Shown: positions 37,157-46,473, counted from the first letter of the stretch. The stretch: 64,000 nucleotides of DNA from Evansella alkalicola (GCF_019042735.1 NZ_JAHQCR010000017.1:124001-188000), one strand, 5' to 3'. The notes: generated by a model from the letters alone, not told the origin. A program made the numbers and translations.

Positions 37157-37188
37157 AAACAGCTCACAGAATAATGTGAGCTGTTTTT
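37157..37188. terminator. Bidirectional terminator after the glutaredoxin gene
   Basis: AACAGCTCACA and TGTGAGCTGTT form an 11-bp perfect stem with T runs on both sides. Confidence 0.9.
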
Positions 37189-37192
37189 TTGA

Positions 37193-37423
37193 TTAACCCC
37201 TAACTTTATGAATTAACTCATCTAGTTTTTTCGGATCATATCCAACCACCATATCTCCCTCAAAATATACGGTTGGGGTACCCATTACATTTAAATCCTT
37301 CCATTCTCTAAAATTTGCAGGATCTTCAGAAACATTCTTTGTTTCAAAAGGTGCACCATTTTTCTCTAAGTGTTCAATAACCTTCTCACAGTATGAACAT
37401 CCTTTACTAATATAAACTGACAT
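37193..37423 (-). CDS. Glutaredoxin-family protein
   Basis: A 76-residue glutaredoxin-like protein with active site GCSYCEKV and cis-proline motif VMGTPTVYFEG. It probably reduces disulfides or mixed disulfides using bacillithiol or a reductase. Three consecutive ATG codons follow GGGG; the third gives the best spacing. Upstream lies an mscS-like gene in the same direction, 64 bases away. Confidence 0.85.
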   Translation of the reverse strand: MSVYISKGCSYCEKVIEHLEKNGAPFETKNVSEDPANFREWKDLNVMGTPTVYFEGDMVVGYDPKKLDELIHKVRG

Positions 37424-37493
37424 CATCATCCCCGAACGCTCCCCTCAAAAATTGTAACTTAATTATATTTTTTATTAACTCCCCTGAAAAAAA

Positions 37494-38639
37494 CTATAGA
37501 CTGGAGTTATCTTTTGCTGCATCTACACTAGTAGACATTTTATCCATCTCTGCCTTTTCCATGTATATACTTCTGCTAGGAAATGCGACAGAAACTGCTT
37601 CTTCTTCTAAAATTCCCATTATCCGTAGGTTTATATCTTCTCTCACCCTTAAAAATTCTTCCCATTGGGTTGTTTTTGTGAAAAAGTATAGAAAAATGTC
37701 TAAACTGCTACTATTAAAAGCGTTGAATCTCACCATGATTAATTCTTGGTGTATTTCGTCATGATTTCTAAGCATATCATCTATTCTTTGTACACATCTT
37801 TCAATTTTTTCCTTTGGTGTGGTGTAAGTTATACCTAAATTAAAGGTAATTTGTCTCTTCCCCATTTGTGACCAGTTAGTAATTGCTTGGTTTGCTAAGG
37901 TGGAGTTAGGTACCGTCACCAATGCTTGAGCAAAAGTTCGGATTTTTGTACTTCGGAATGTAATATCCTCCACAGTCCCTTCCACAGTAGGCGTGCTGAT
38001 CCAGTCACCTAGCGTAAATGGTTTTTCTGTAATAATAACGACTCCACCAAAGAAATTTCCAATTGAATCTTGAGCTGCTAGGGCAAAGGCTAGTCCACCT
38101 AAACCTAGTCCAGCAACAAATCCACTTACATCGTAATCCCACTCACTGGCAATGATACTAAGGGACATGGCAATAATTGCAAATCTCACAAGTTTGGAAA
38201 TAAACGGCATCAGAATATCATCAAATTCTATATCAAACCTCTTGCCTACCTTCATAAAAATTTCTGATGTTGTGGAAGACAGGTTATATAATCCCCAAGC
38301 AAATTGTGTAATTATAAACGTTCTAAAGAGTCTCCCCATTATATCATCATAGGCATCTGGGAAAGGAAGATATAAATAGGCAACATAGAAGCCAATAATA
38401 ACAAAGAATACCCTTATTGGCTTTTCAAATGCTAATAAAATATTTGTAATAACGTCCGTAGGAGCTTTTCTAGAGAATCTGAGAATTAATTTATATAAGT
38501 ACTTTGTCAATATTTTTCTGAATACTAAAAAAATGAGTATGATTCCAATAGCAATCCCTATTTCTTCCCAACTTACTTTTTGCCAAGAACTGATAATAGT
38601 TGTAATTGCTTCAGGAGACTCTGGAATATTTTCAGGCAT
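37494..38639 (-). CDS. MscS-family mechanosensitive ion channel
   Basis: A 381-residue channel with five predicted membrane helices, larger than YkuT. The pore helix is GLGLGGLAFALAAQDSIGNFFGGV, followed by the beta domain FTLGDWISTPTVEGTVEDITFRSTKIRTF. It is similar in size to YhdY of B. subtilis. AAAGGA precedes the ATG. A second MscS channel near ykuT suggests attention to osmotic shock, together with opuD. Confidence 0.88.
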   Translation of the reverse strand: MPENIPESPEAITTIISSWQKVSWEEIGIAIGIILIFLVFRKILTKYLYKLILRFSRKAPTDVITNILLAFEKPIRVFFVIIGFYVAYLYLPFPDAYDDIMGRLFRTFIITQFAWGLYNLSSTTSEIFMKVGKRFDIEFDDILMPFISKLVRFAIIAMSLSIIASEWDYDVSGFVAGLGLGGLAFALAAQDSIGNFFGGVVIITEKPFTLGDWISTPTVEGTVEDITFRSTKIRTFAQALVTVPNSTLANQAITNWSQMGKRQITFNLGITYTTPKEKIERCVQRIDDMLRNHDEIHQELIMVRFNAFNSSSLDIFLYFFTKTTQWEEFLRVREDINLRIMGILEEEAVSVAFPSRSIYMEKAEMDKMSTSVDAAKDNSSL

Positions 38640-38984
38640 ATGTAATTTTCCTTTCCATTTACTTTTAGAGTAATGTATAAAACATCATCTATCCTCTACA
38701 AATCCATATTAGTGAGGTGACTGCTTTTTCTACACCATACTTACTTAATCTTAACTTGAATTAGAAAATGTGTAAATGCTATACACGCACATCAAATAAG
38801 AAAAACTTTTTGCAGATTTCCCCTAATTTCCACTATGGTAACAGTGATAAGTTTTCTAAATTTAAAAAATTGTCAAACATCTTTATTGATAGCGGTTTCA
38901 TTAACGTCTGATTAATGGTTTAATAATATATAAGAGTTATATTACGTATCAATTTTTAACCATTACTCTTTGGGGGTGACATCC
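38640..38984. other. 345-bp gap between mscS-like and ABC ATPase genes
   Basis: Divergent genes flank this AT-rich stretch, so it should hold both promoters. I see no conserved operator, riboswitch or small gene. GGGGGTGA just before 38985 is the ribosome site of the ABC gene. Confidence 0.4.
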
Positions 38985-39668
38985 ATGTATGTTGTGGATC
39001 TAAAAAATGTGCTAAAACGTTTTCATGATGGAACGCAAATGAAGGTTTTATATGATAATATGAATTTCCATGTTTCAGAGGGGGAGCTTGCTGTCATCAC
39101 TGGCAGGAAGGAATCAGGGAAATCAACATTGCTCAATATGATAGCTGCTATGACACCACCTAATAAAGGTAAAGTTAATGTGTTAGGTCAAGATTTGCTA
39201 CAAATTAAGGAAAGGCATGAATGGCGTCTTAAAAATATTGGTTTTATTACGGACGAAGGATGCTTGATCCCATATTTAACTGTTAAGCAAAATCTGTTAT
39301 TGGGTATTCCAACAGATGATAGGAATTTTATGAAGAAAGAACAGGAAGCTGAAAATATACTAGTTGAACTTGGCTTTACGGAGGAATCAATGAATGAATC
39401 GCTAGAAGGATTAAGTTCTAAAGAACAAATTTTAGCTACTGTCGCTCGTGTATTTATGACAAATCCGAGACTTATTTTAGCAGATGAACCAACAAAGGAA
39501 TTAACAGGTAAAGAAGGAAAAGAAGTACTACAAAGATTATTAGATTTTGCTCGTAAACAAAAATCTACTGTAGTTGTTGTAAGTGATGATGAATCGATTA
39601 TTTCTCAGGCTGATACTTATTTTATTCTCGAAGAGTGTCAACTACTGGAGAAAAACAAGGCTATATAA
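38985..39668 (+). CDS. Orphan ABC transporter ATP-binding protein (FtsE/LolD-like)
   Basis: A 227-residue ABC ATPase. Walker A is GRKESGKSTLL, the Q-loop region follows, and Walker B is RLILADEPT. The signature motif is poor: the usual LSGGQ reads LSSKE. No permease gene is adjacent and a terminator follows, so the partner is unknown; an FtsX- or MacB-like partner elsewhere is possible. Start at ATG 38985, 5 bases after GGGGGTGA. Confidence 0.8.
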   Translation: MYVVDLKNVLKRFHDGTQMKVLYDNMNFHVSEGELAVITGRKESGKSTLLNMIAAMTPPNKGKVNVLGQDLLQIKERHEWRLKNIGFITDEGCLIPYLTVKQNLLLGIPTDDRNFMKKEQEAENILVELGFTEESMNESLEGLSSKEQILATVARVFMTNPRLILADEPTKELTGKEGKEVLQRLLDFARKQKSTVVVVSDDESIISQADTYFILEECQLLEKNKAI

Positions 39669-39674
39669 AGAAAA

Positions 39675-39717
39675 CCCCCTTCTTGAGGATTGCGACCACA
39701 AAGAAGGGGCTTTTTTA
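39675..39717 (+). terminator. Terminator of the ABC ATPase gene
   Basis: CCCCTTCTT and AAGAAGGGG arms followed by CTTTTTT. Confidence 0.85.
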
Positions 39718-39724
39718 AACTCTA

Positions 39725-39838
39725 TTAATCAATTCCATAAACAATAGCTAAAATGGTTAAAATCGTATAGATTACTACAATACCTGCTGAGATGATTAAT
39801 AGTACAAAAATAATTGCCTTTTGCAATTTTTCACCCAT
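39725..39838 (-). CDS. 37-residue single-pass membrane peptide
   Basis: MGEKLQKAIIFVLLIISAGI begins a peptide of 37 residues with one long hydrophobic helix ending YGID. GAGGAG lies 8 bases before the ATG. It resembles in layout short anchored peptides such as DUF4044 or Prli42-type proteins, but the identity is not certain. It lies between the ABC gene terminator and an unrelated membrane protein. Confidence 0.55.
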   Translation of the reverse strand: MGEKLQKAIIFVLLIISAGIVVIYTILTILAIVYGID

Positions 39839-39982
39839 TATTCCCACTCCTCACACTGATTCCGTTAAACCAGTTTTTCCACAAATCACCTATACTAGAC
39901 TTCCGATCTTCTTAACTTTATATTATCTATCATAAATTTATATTGCTAGAATTTTGCTTTATTAAAAGAAGTTAACATCATT

Positions 39983-40627
39983 TTACATGATTATTATGAT
40001 AAGGAGGAATGCAGGTAGAAGGAGCAAGATGCTTCTCGCTAGCAACTTCCTTCGAAAACTCATACTAATGTCCTCTCTTCCTGCTCTTAAAGTTATGATG
40101 ATATCTTCGAAGAATTGCTCTAATTCCCAATCCTTCTTACTGATTCGATACTCTAGTGTAACAGTTTGATCATTGGACAGAATACTATTTAGCCATTTAA
40201 CCTTAATGACTCCCCTTTTATCAGCAAGCCTATATACAGGCTTATCTTCTGCCATTGTTCCATCATCAACCTTAAATTTGAAACCATTCATGTATAGAGC
40301 CTTTTCCAACTTTGTTAAAAAAACTTGTTTATTAATATTATGAATGGCAAATTCTCTCCTCTTCTTCCTTTTAGGGAAGAATAGAATCACACCAACAACT
40401 AGAAAAATGAATGTGAAGAAGGGGGGGATTGCTTCTTCACGAATTACTTCATAATAATAGTACAGAACCAATAGCCCACCCATTGCCCCTAGAAGTTCAA
40501 ACATCATAAAATACTTTCTATAAACACCTTTACAAAAATATATTTGAAAGCTCTCCCCAATAGCTGCAAGATATAAAAATATGTAAGGAATTAATAACGT
40601 TAATAAATTTAAATCAAAGAAATTCAT
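39983..40627 (-). CDS. Membrane protein of unknown function
   Basis: A 214-residue protein with three hydrophobic segments in the first 105 residues, a central cytoplasmic domain (about 110-190) with alternating strands and charged helices, and a C-terminal hydrophobic anchor ending LLLPAFLLIIIIM. I do not recognise a family. The anchored domain between membrane parts suggests a membrane-tethered regulatory or binding domain, without direct evidence. Confidence 0.6.
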   Translation of the reverse strand: MNFFDLNLLTLLIPYIFLYLAAIGESFQIYFCKGVYRKYFMMFELLGAMGGLLVLYYYYEVIREEAIPPFFTFIFLVVGVILFFPKRKKRREFAIHNINKQVFLTKLEKALYMNGFKFKVDDGTMAEDKPVYRLADKRGVIKVKWLNSILSNDQTVTLEYRISKKDWELEQFFEDIIITLRAGREDISMSFRRKLLARSILLLLPAFLLIIIIM

Positions 40628-40758
40628 TAAAATACCCCCAACATTAAATTAATAAAACTAACTATTAATTTTTTCATTTTAATGATAAGTGCCTACTCCA
40701 ACCTAATTCTTCATTCATAAGTTAGTATTGGAATGAATTGATTGCGAGGTGATGTCAG

Positions 40759-41199
40759 ATGAGCAAAGAAAAAGACCGTTCACGTTCATTACAACCGTTT
40801 CATGAAAAACCTTTTGGAGAACTACTTCAGTCCCTTGACTCTTTCTTTCAAGATGCGTTTAAACAGTTAAATCTACAAGGGATGAAGATGATACCTATTT
40901 ATCAATACGAAACTAATAATGAATACGTCATCGAAGCAGAGCTACCTGGTGTAAAAAAGGATCAAATATTTTTAGATATCTACCATAATTTCATTAAAAT
41001 TGCAGTACAGTCTGACGAAATTGTAGAGGAAATAAATGATAATATAAAATCCATTAAAAAGCATGGTAAGTTTCAAAGGTCAGAAAGAGTCGTTCAACTC
41101 CCATTTCATGTTGATGAAAATGAAGTAAATGCTTCCCTAAAAGATGGTATATTAAAAATACGTATACCAAACAAACGCATGAGAATCGCAATAGAATAA
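40759..41199 (+). CDS. Hsp20/alpha-crystallin small heat-shock protein
   Basis: A 146-residue small heat-shock protein with an alpha-crystallin domain (about 45-140): YVIEAELPGVKKDQIFLDIY, FQRSERVVQLPFHVDENEVNASLKDGILKIRIPN. It holds unfolded proteins in soluble form. It is followed after 17 bases by the YppG-like gene, and the two are probably co-transcribed, which suggests a stress or spore-coat role as for CotP/CotM-type proteins; this is an inference. Confidence 0.87.
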   Translation: MSKEKDRSRSLQPFHEKPFGELLQSLDSFFQDAFKQLNLQGMKMIPIYQYETNNEYVIEAELPGVKKDQIFLDIYHNFIKIAVQSDEIVEEINDNIKSIKKHGKFQRSERVVQLPFHVDENEVNASLKDGILKIRIPNKRMRIAIE

Positions 41200-41216
41200 A
41201 AGGAGGTTAATAAAAG

Positions 41217-41630
41217 ATGTACTATTCCCCGTATCGCGGAGGAACTCCTTATCCTCCTGTTCATCATGGAATGTATCCTCCGCCACAATCTTTATATTGG
41301 CATCCGCCACAACAACCACAGCAGCAAGCACAACAGCAACAAGAATCTACCAGGAATGAACAACAGTCTGAAAAGAAAGATTCTGCCCAGACCAAGACAT
41401 CACAACAGCCAAATCAGCAACAATATCCACATCATTTCCATGGTGGATACGTTGGACCAGGATATCCTCCCCCTTATTCAAGACCAGGACCAGGCTTCCT
41501 ATCAGCTTTTAAAACAGAGGATGGAAAATTTGATTTCGACAAAGCTTCTAACACACTTGATCAAGTAGTAAATTTAGGAAACCAAATTAGTCCTATCGTA
41601 AAACAAGTAGGCGGATTATTCAAAAAGTAA
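41217..41630 (+). CDS. YppG-like Gln/Pro-rich protein
   Basis: A 137-residue protein with a Tyr/Pro-rich start, a Gln-rich centre (QQPQQQAQQQQ) and a conserved C-terminal module GFLSAFKTEDGKFDFDKA...VKQVGGLFKK typical of the YppG family. Function unknown; low-complexity composition resembles spore-coat proteins. AAAGGAGG precedes the ATG. Confidence 0.75.
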   Translation: MYYSPYRGGTPYPPVHHGMYPPPQSLYWHPPQQPQQQAQQQQESTRNEQQSEKKDSAQTKTSQQPNQQQYPHHFHGGYVGPGYPPPYSRPGPGFLSAFKTEDGKFDFDKASNTLDQVVNLGNQISPIVKQVGGLFKK

Positions 41631-41652
41631 GACTTTAAAATAATTGAAGGAA

Positions 41653-41690
41653 ACGGAAAGGCTTCTATTGGCCTAACCGTTTTCTTTTTT
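41653..41690 (+). terminator. Terminator of the hsp20-yppG unit
   Basis: AACGG-AGGC and GGCC-ACCGTT imperfect arms followed by TTCTTTTTT. Confidence 0.65.
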
Positions 41691-41839
41691 GATGTCTCTA
41701 TAAAACTATATTTTTGTTTATCTGTACGGAACTCCCTCTCCGTAGGCGGCTAAACCCTTCTTTAAAAGCACAACCTTTATAATTCAGCGTTTCTCTATGC
41801 TAAACTAGTATTATAACTAGTTTAAGGGAGGTCTTTATA

Positions 41840-42589
41840 ATGAATAAGGTTATAAATACAATACTTAATCACCGTTCAATAAGAAATTTTAAAGATGAGC
41901 CACTTCAGGATGAACACATAAAGATCATTGTAGAGTCTGCTCAAATGGCTTCCACATCAAGCTACATACAAGCATACACCATTATAGGTGTAAAAGACCG
42001 TAAAACAAAGTCAAAATTGGCTAACCTAGCAGGGAATCAATCTTACGTAGAACAAAATGGTCACTTTTTTGTTTTCTGTGCAGATCTTCATCGCCACGCC
42101 TGTGCTGGAAAGATGGAAAATGTAGATGTGCAAATGTCCCTCCAAAGTACAGAGAAATTTATGGTCGCCATAATTGATGCGTCTTTAGCGGCACAAAATG
42201 CTGCTATTGCTGCAGAATCTCTAGGATTAGGAATTTGTTATATAGGTGGTATACGAAATAATTTGGAGAAGGTTTCAAATCTATTAAAACTGCCTAAATA
42301 TGTCGTCCCCCTATTCGGATTAGCAGTTGGTGTTCCTGCTAGCAGTACCGAACAAAAGCCCCGATTACCTTTTGATCATATTTATCATGAGGAAGTTTAT
42401 CAGCAAAATGAAACAGATTATATAGACCAACTGAATAAGTATAACAGTACGATATCGTCATATTACAATAAAAGAACCAATGGCAAACGTAAAGATAGAT
42501 GGACTGAACAAATGGCTACTATGCTTTCAACTCCAAAACGAACAAACATGAAGGAGTTTTTGCAAGGTAAAGGCTACTTAAAGGACTAG
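41840..42589 (+). CDS. nfrA: NfrA-type FMN-dependent NADPH oxidoreductase
   Basis: A 249-residue nitroreductase-family flavoprotein, the length of B. subtilis NfrA. The N-terminal HRSIRNFKDEPL motif binds FMN, and AAESLGLGICYIGGIRNN is typical. Such enzymes reduce FMN, nitro compounds or protein thiol adducts using NADPH. AGGGAGG precedes the ATG. A hairpin terminator follows at about 42665. Confidence 0.88.
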   Translation: MNKVINTILNHRSIRNFKDEPLQDEHIKIIVESAQMASTSSYIQAYTIIGVKDRKTKSKLANLAGNQSYVEQNGHFFVFCADLHRHACAGKMENVDVQMSLQSTEKFMVAIIDASLAAQNAAIAAESLGLGICYIGGIRNNLEKVSNLLKLPKYVVPLFGLAVGVPASSTEQKPRLPFDHIYHEEVYQQNETDYIDQLNKYNSTISSYYNKRTNGKRKDRWTEQMATMLSTPKRTNMKEFLQGKGYLKD

Positions 42590-42662
42590 AAAATGAAGAT
42601 CAATAGGGGGTTGTAAAGATACCCCCTATAAAAAGAGAGAGTTTATCCCACCACTACGTAAC

Positions 42663-42712
42663 AAAGAGGATGCTAGGTCATGAATACCTGGCACCCTCCT
42701 TTCTTATGAGCA
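42663..42712 (+). terminator. Terminator of nfrA
   Basis: GAGG-TGC-AGGT pairs with ACCT-GCA-CCTC, followed by CTTTCTT. Confidence 0.7.
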
Positions 42713-42726
42713 ATATATACTGTTAT

Positions 42727-42957
42727 TTAATTTATGCTATATGCATTTAGTTCTGTATCCATTACTGGGAAAAGTGCTAGGATATTTTCGCGGTTAAATT
42801 TTCTATAGCCTTTTCGTAAATGACAGAATCCACCTAACCATTTCTCATCATACTTTTCAACAGAGACCATACGTTTTGTAACGATTCCCTTATTTGACTG
42901 ATACATGATAATAACAGGACGTTTCATTTGTATAGCCCGTCGCAAAATACCCTCCAT
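42727..42957 (-). CDS. Small WYL-like domain protein
   Basis: A 76-residue protein: MEGILRRAIQMKRPVIIMYQ then strands ending with WLGGFCHLRKGYRKFNRENILALFPV. The IIMYQ/GFCHLRK/RKF pattern resembles a stand-alone WYL domain, a ligand-sensing fold. No DNA-binding part is attached. The ATG at 42957 follows GAGGGGGATGG; the longer frame to 43029 is less likely. Confidence 0.55.
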   Translation of the reverse strand: MEGILRRAIQMKRPVIIMYQSNKGIVTKRMVSVEKYDEKWLGGFCHLRKGYRKFNRENILALFPVMDTELNAYSIN

Positions 42958-43048
42958 CACACCATCCCCCTCACTATATAAGAACAAACGTTCTAAATAC
43001 ATTATACGAACTAAAGTTCCTATTTTCAAGTGATACTACTCTTATTTT

Positions 43049-44212
43049 CTATGTGTTCCATTCTTTTTTTATAAGGGGGTAGCGTTGTTTTGTAATGGAA
43101 CCATTTTTAGGATATGTTTTATTTGAATGTTGACAACATTCCAGCATTGCTGATACAACCCTTTTCCTAGCAGGGAAAATGTCAGAATCATGTTGAAGTT
43201 TTTCCTTTTGACCTCTAATAATTTCAGATATCTTGATCCCTTTGTGTAATACGGTAATATTATCGCGATTTTTTAAAACAGCTTGATTTATTTTTTCTTG
43301 TCCAGGCAATGGAGAGAGTATTCCTGTAGGAATATTCCATAATATTGCCTCTGCCATCGAAACACCCCCTGGTTTTGATATGAAAAAATCAGCTGATTTC
43401 ACATACTCATGGTAATTAGAAGAAAATGGAAGGAGGTGAACGACAGAACCATTTTTTAATCGGAGTCTCTTTCTTTCCTGACATGCCTTTCCTTGAAACC
43501 AAATAATAAAGCTTGGAAGTCTATCTTTCTCTAGGAGTGTCAATACTTCCTTCTCTCTTATTAGACCTTCCCCTCCACCGGAAATAACGATAAACGGTTT
43601 ATTATCAGGGATTGACAATTCCTTTCTAGTTATATCTTGAGCATTATCATTTTTTCTTTTATCCCAAATCTCCCTAGTTGGTATTCCATATGCAAAGAAT
43701 TGGCAATTAGGGTATTTTCTTTTTAACCCGTCCATCTCTTTCTCTTGAGCAACAAAAGTTCCATCTAAGTTAGGAGAAATGGAGAGACTGTGCGTATTAA
43801 AATCAGTCAATACGGAAAAAATTTTTAAGTGATTTTGTTCCCTCAATACCTTCTTTTTCATATATAAGCAAAGTTGTGTAGCTAGGGGGTGAGTACCAAT
43901 CATGACATCGTATCTCTCGGCTTTACAATGCTCAAATAACTCCTTCCACCACAGTGCTAATAGAGGCTGTAGAGCATAGGACGAGACCCTGTTATCTGTT
44001 AATCGATACGTCAAATCCCATATATAAGGAAGTGTATGAATACATTTATAATAAGTTTTTTTTATTCCACTTGAAGTTTTCTTTTCCATAAAAGACATAA
44101 TATCAATAATTGTTGGTTGATACCCTAATCTCTCCCATTCCTCTTTTAATGCGATACTGACTTGATGATGTCCTTCTCCAATTGAAATTGTAAAAATTGC
44201 AATGCGTTCCAT
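43049..44212 (-). CDS. Diacylglycerol glycosyltransferase-like protein (MGDG synthase/UgtP family)
   Basis: A 387-residue GT-B glycosyltransferase. The N-terminal glycine-His motif IGEGHHQVSIAL fits the MGDG-synthase N-domain, and the C-terminal nucleotide-sugar site contains ISGGGEG, SKPGGVSMAEA and the PGQEKINQ motif. Homologues add glucose or galactose to diacylglycerol. YkoN of B. subtilis is a related protein. The acceptor is not certain. GGAGTGG precedes the ATG at 44212. Confidence 0.75.
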   Translation of the reverse strand: MERIAIFTISIGEGHHQVSIALKEEWERLGYQPTIIDIMSFMEKKTSSGIKKTYYKCIHTLPYIWDLTYRLTDNRVSSYALQPLLALWWKELFEHCKAERYDVMIGTHPLATQLCLYMKKKVLREQNHLKIFSVLTDFNTHSLSISPNLDGTFVAQEKEMDGLKRKYPNCQFFAYGIPTREIWDKRKNDNAQDITRKELSIPDNKPFIVISGGGEGLIREKEVLTLLEKDRLPSFIIWFQGKACQERKRLRLKNGSVVHLLPFSSNYHEYVKSADFFISKPGGVSMAEAILWNIPTGILSPLPGQEKINQAVLKNRDNITVLHKGIKISEIIRGQKEKLQHDSDIFPARKRVVSAMLECCQHSNKTYPKNGSITKQRYPLIKKEWNT

Positions 44213-44267
44213 TTTTACCACTCCATCCTATTCATTCTTAGTATCACAGGATTTGTGGAAAAAAATA

Positions 44268-44312
44268 CAAAAAGAAAACTTCCCTAAGTATAAAGACGCT
44301 TAAAGAAGTTTC
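44268..44312 (-). terminator. Terminator of the yjcG-yjcF pair
   Basis: AACTTC and GAAGTT arms with flanking CTTAGG repeats on the minus strand, ending TTCTTTTT. Confidence 0.5.
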
Positions 44313-44322
44313 CTAAGTCTAA

Positions 44323-44748
44323 TTATATTCCCTTTGTCATTGTAACATGGGCAATTCCTGCATCATAGAAAACATCTGACACAGTTTCATACCCAAGCTT
44401 CAAATAGAATGGTTCTGCATGGGTCTGGGCATTGAGCTTTATTTGAGATACATGCTCCTTCGCCGTACTCTCCATCTTTGCCATAAGCTGTTCTCCTACC
44501 CCTTTTTTCCGCAAAGACTTAATTACACAAACTCTCTCAACTTTTGCATAGTCACCATCATACCTCAGTCTACCTGCACCAACTGGAGTATGATTATCAT
44601 AAACGATAAAATGGGTAGCTTCCTTTTCACGTTCATCAATTTCAATTTCTTCAGGAACTTGTTGCTCCTCAATAAATACTTTCCGCCTTACTGAATATGC
44701 ATCATTCATTTCCTCTTCTGATGTAACAACCTTCACGTCTAATTCCAA
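44323..44748 (-). CDS. yjcF: GNAT acetyltransferase YjcF
   Basis: A 141-residue acetyltransferase with the family start DAYSVRRKVFIEEQQVPEEIE and acetyl-CoA loop VIKSLRKKGVGEQLM. The substrate is unknown. It lies one base after yjcG in the same direction, the B. subtilis arrangement. Confidence 0.85.
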   Translation of the reverse strand: MELDVKVVTSEEEMNDAYSVRRKVFIEEQQVPEEIEIDEREKEATHFIVYDNHTPVGAGRLRYDGDYAKVERVCVIKSLRKKGVGEQLMAKMESTAKEHVSQIKLNAQTHAEPFYLKLGYETVSDVFYDAGIAHVTMTKGI

Positions 44749-44749
44749 A

Positions 44750-45265
44750 TTAATGATCCCTTCCTAATAAAAAAGTTTCATATGCTGTCCACGTTCCGTT
44801 TTCCAGTTGGTAAAGAAGGGAAAAACGGTCTACGGTTTCTTCATGACGAATGTCCTCTAGTTTTAATCTCCCATATACATCTGAGCACTCATCATTATCC
44901 AAATCTTGTCCAATTGTAATATGTGGAATGAACTGGTACTTCAATTCATGCTGTAACATTCCACTATTAAGTTTCTCATGTAAAGTTGTGAGCTCAGCGG
45001 TGTCCCTAACCTTCATATAAATCGTATTAGTAACTGGATAAAATGAGCTGAATTTGTATACTTCCAAAGTAAAAGGGCTCACTTCTTTTGCCACATTACG
45101 TATATGACTAACAATCTCCCCCACATTACCTTCGTCAGCTTCAAAGGCTTCCTTCAGCGTCAAATGAGGGGGAATCATCGAATAGCGAGAATCATACCGC
45201 TTTCGATATGAATTAGCAACATCCTGTAGTTTCTTCGATGGAAAAATAGCAATTCCGTATCTCAT
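44750..45265 (-). CDS. yjcG: 2H phosphoesterase-like protein YjcG
   Basis: A 171-residue protein of the 2'-5' RNA ligase/LigT superfamily. The two catalytic H-x-T motifs are HLTL (about residue 34) and HITI (about 115). Such enzymes act on cyclic phosphodiesters of RNA or nucleotides; the true substrate is not known. AGGAGGGG precedes the ATG and it is first in the yjcG-yjcF pair. Confidence 0.88.
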   Translation of the reverse strand: MRYGIAIFPSKKLQDVANSYRKRYDSRYSMIPPHLTLKEAFEADEGNVGEIVSHIRNVAKEVSPFTLEVYKFSSFYPVTNTIYMKVRDTAELTTLHEKLNSGMLQHELKYQFIPHITIGQDLDNDECSDVYGRLKLEDIRHEETVDRFSLLYQLENGTWTAYETFLLGRDH

Positions 45266-45522
45266 CTTTTCCCCTCCTTCAGTATCTTTTCAATATTTTA
45301 ACACAATTTTGTCTATTACATGATTCATTCACATTTTTTTTTCAGTAAAAAAAATCAAAATCCTTCTTTAAAAAGTATACCGTGAATATTGGTTACTCTA
45401 TGTCATTTCACAAATATTCACTCGTTTACACAAAAGGTACAAGTGCGACATCTGCTCATTTTCTATATTTATGTTAGAATACTAGTCATATAGTTTATAT
45501 TCGTGAAGGAGTGAAATGAAAC

Positions 45523-46083
45523 ATGGGAGAGAAACAACCAGTCCACTGTAAAGTTGTAGAAAAGGCAGCACGAGAACTATTAGCAGAACGAGGAGTAACA
45601 CTCGAAGCTATTGCAGAAATCGTTTTCGATATGCAGTATCAATATAATAAATCACTAACAATGGCAGATTGCATCGATAGTGTAGACAAGGTACTTCAAA
45701 AACGTGAAATACAACATGCTGTCCTCGTTGGGATCGAACTTGACAAACTAGCTGAAAAGAAAATGCTCTCTGAACCACTACAATCCATTATTGAGTCTGA
45801 CGAAGGACTATTCGGTGTAGATGAAACCCTTGCACTAGGGTCAGTATTTGGTTATGGAAGTATTGCCGTAACAACGTTTGGCTATCTTGATAAAGAGAAA
45901 GTTGGTATTATAAAGGAATTAGATACAAAATCAGACGATTCTGTCAACACCTTCCTAGACGATTTGCTTTGCAGTATAGCAGCAAATGCTTCAAGTAGGC
46001 TTGCGCACCGCTTACGTGATCGGCAAGAACGTTTGAGAGAAGAAGAAATTGAACGCCGAGACCGTGAAGAACGTATTGGTTAG
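45523..46083 (+). CDS. Phosphatidylglycerophosphatase A-like protein (YutG/YpjQ type)
   Basis: A 186-residue protein of the PgpA/YutG group. Recognisable are TLEAIAEIVFDMQ near the start, then HAVLVGIELDKLAEKKML and DETLALGSVFGYGSIAVTTFGYLDKEKVGII. PgpA dephosphorylates phosphatidylglycerophosphate; the Bacillus short soluble members are only inferred to do so. The C-terminal 25 residues are an Arg/Glu-rich helix. AAGGAGTG precedes the ATG. Confidence 0.78.
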   Translation: MGEKQPVHCKVVEKAARELLAERGVTLEAIAEIVFDMQYQYNKSLTMADCIDSVDKVLQKREIQHAVLVGIELDKLAEKKMLSEPLQSIIESDEGLFGVDETLALGSVFGYGSIAVTTFGYLDKEKVGIIKELDTKSDDSVNTFLDDLLCSIAANASSRLAHRLRDRQERLREEEIERRDREERIG

Positions 46084-46233
46084 CACTATACTAATGGGTG
46101 CATTAAGCGTTGATTAAATTGTCATATTGAGGGGAGGTGAATAACATACCTCCCTGCTCTTTTGATTTCTTGATTAATTTTCCAGTAAATGATATATTTT
46201 TCTTCAGTGACGAAAAATATTGAGGTGAAAATA

Positions 46234-46440
46234 GTGGAAAACAAAAATCAAGCAGAGCCTTCACAGAAAAAGACACGATGGATCTATTTAAAAAAGGTAT
46301 TTACCTCAAAATTTCAGGCTAATTGTTTAAAAGCAAAGCTAGAAGATAATTGGCAAAATGGCTATGAAATCCCACCATGGGTTGAAATTAGAAAACTTAA
46401 AAATGAACGCTATGTTGTCCGTTATACGTACGATGAATAA
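46234..46440 (+). CDS. Small basic protein of unknown function
   Basis: A 68-residue protein (GTG start, TGAGGTGA 5 bases upstream) with a Lys/Arg-rich N-half and a WVEIRKLKNERYVVRYTYDE end that looks like paired beta strands. No family recognised. It lies just left of the tRNA-Val that hosts the mobile element. Confidence 0.5.
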   Translation: MENKNQAEPSQKKTRWIYLKKVFTSKFQANCLKAKLEDNWQNGYEIPPWVEIRKLKNERYVVRYTYDE

Positions 46441-46473
46441 ATGTTTTCCACACTACTTATTATTTCAAGAGTC

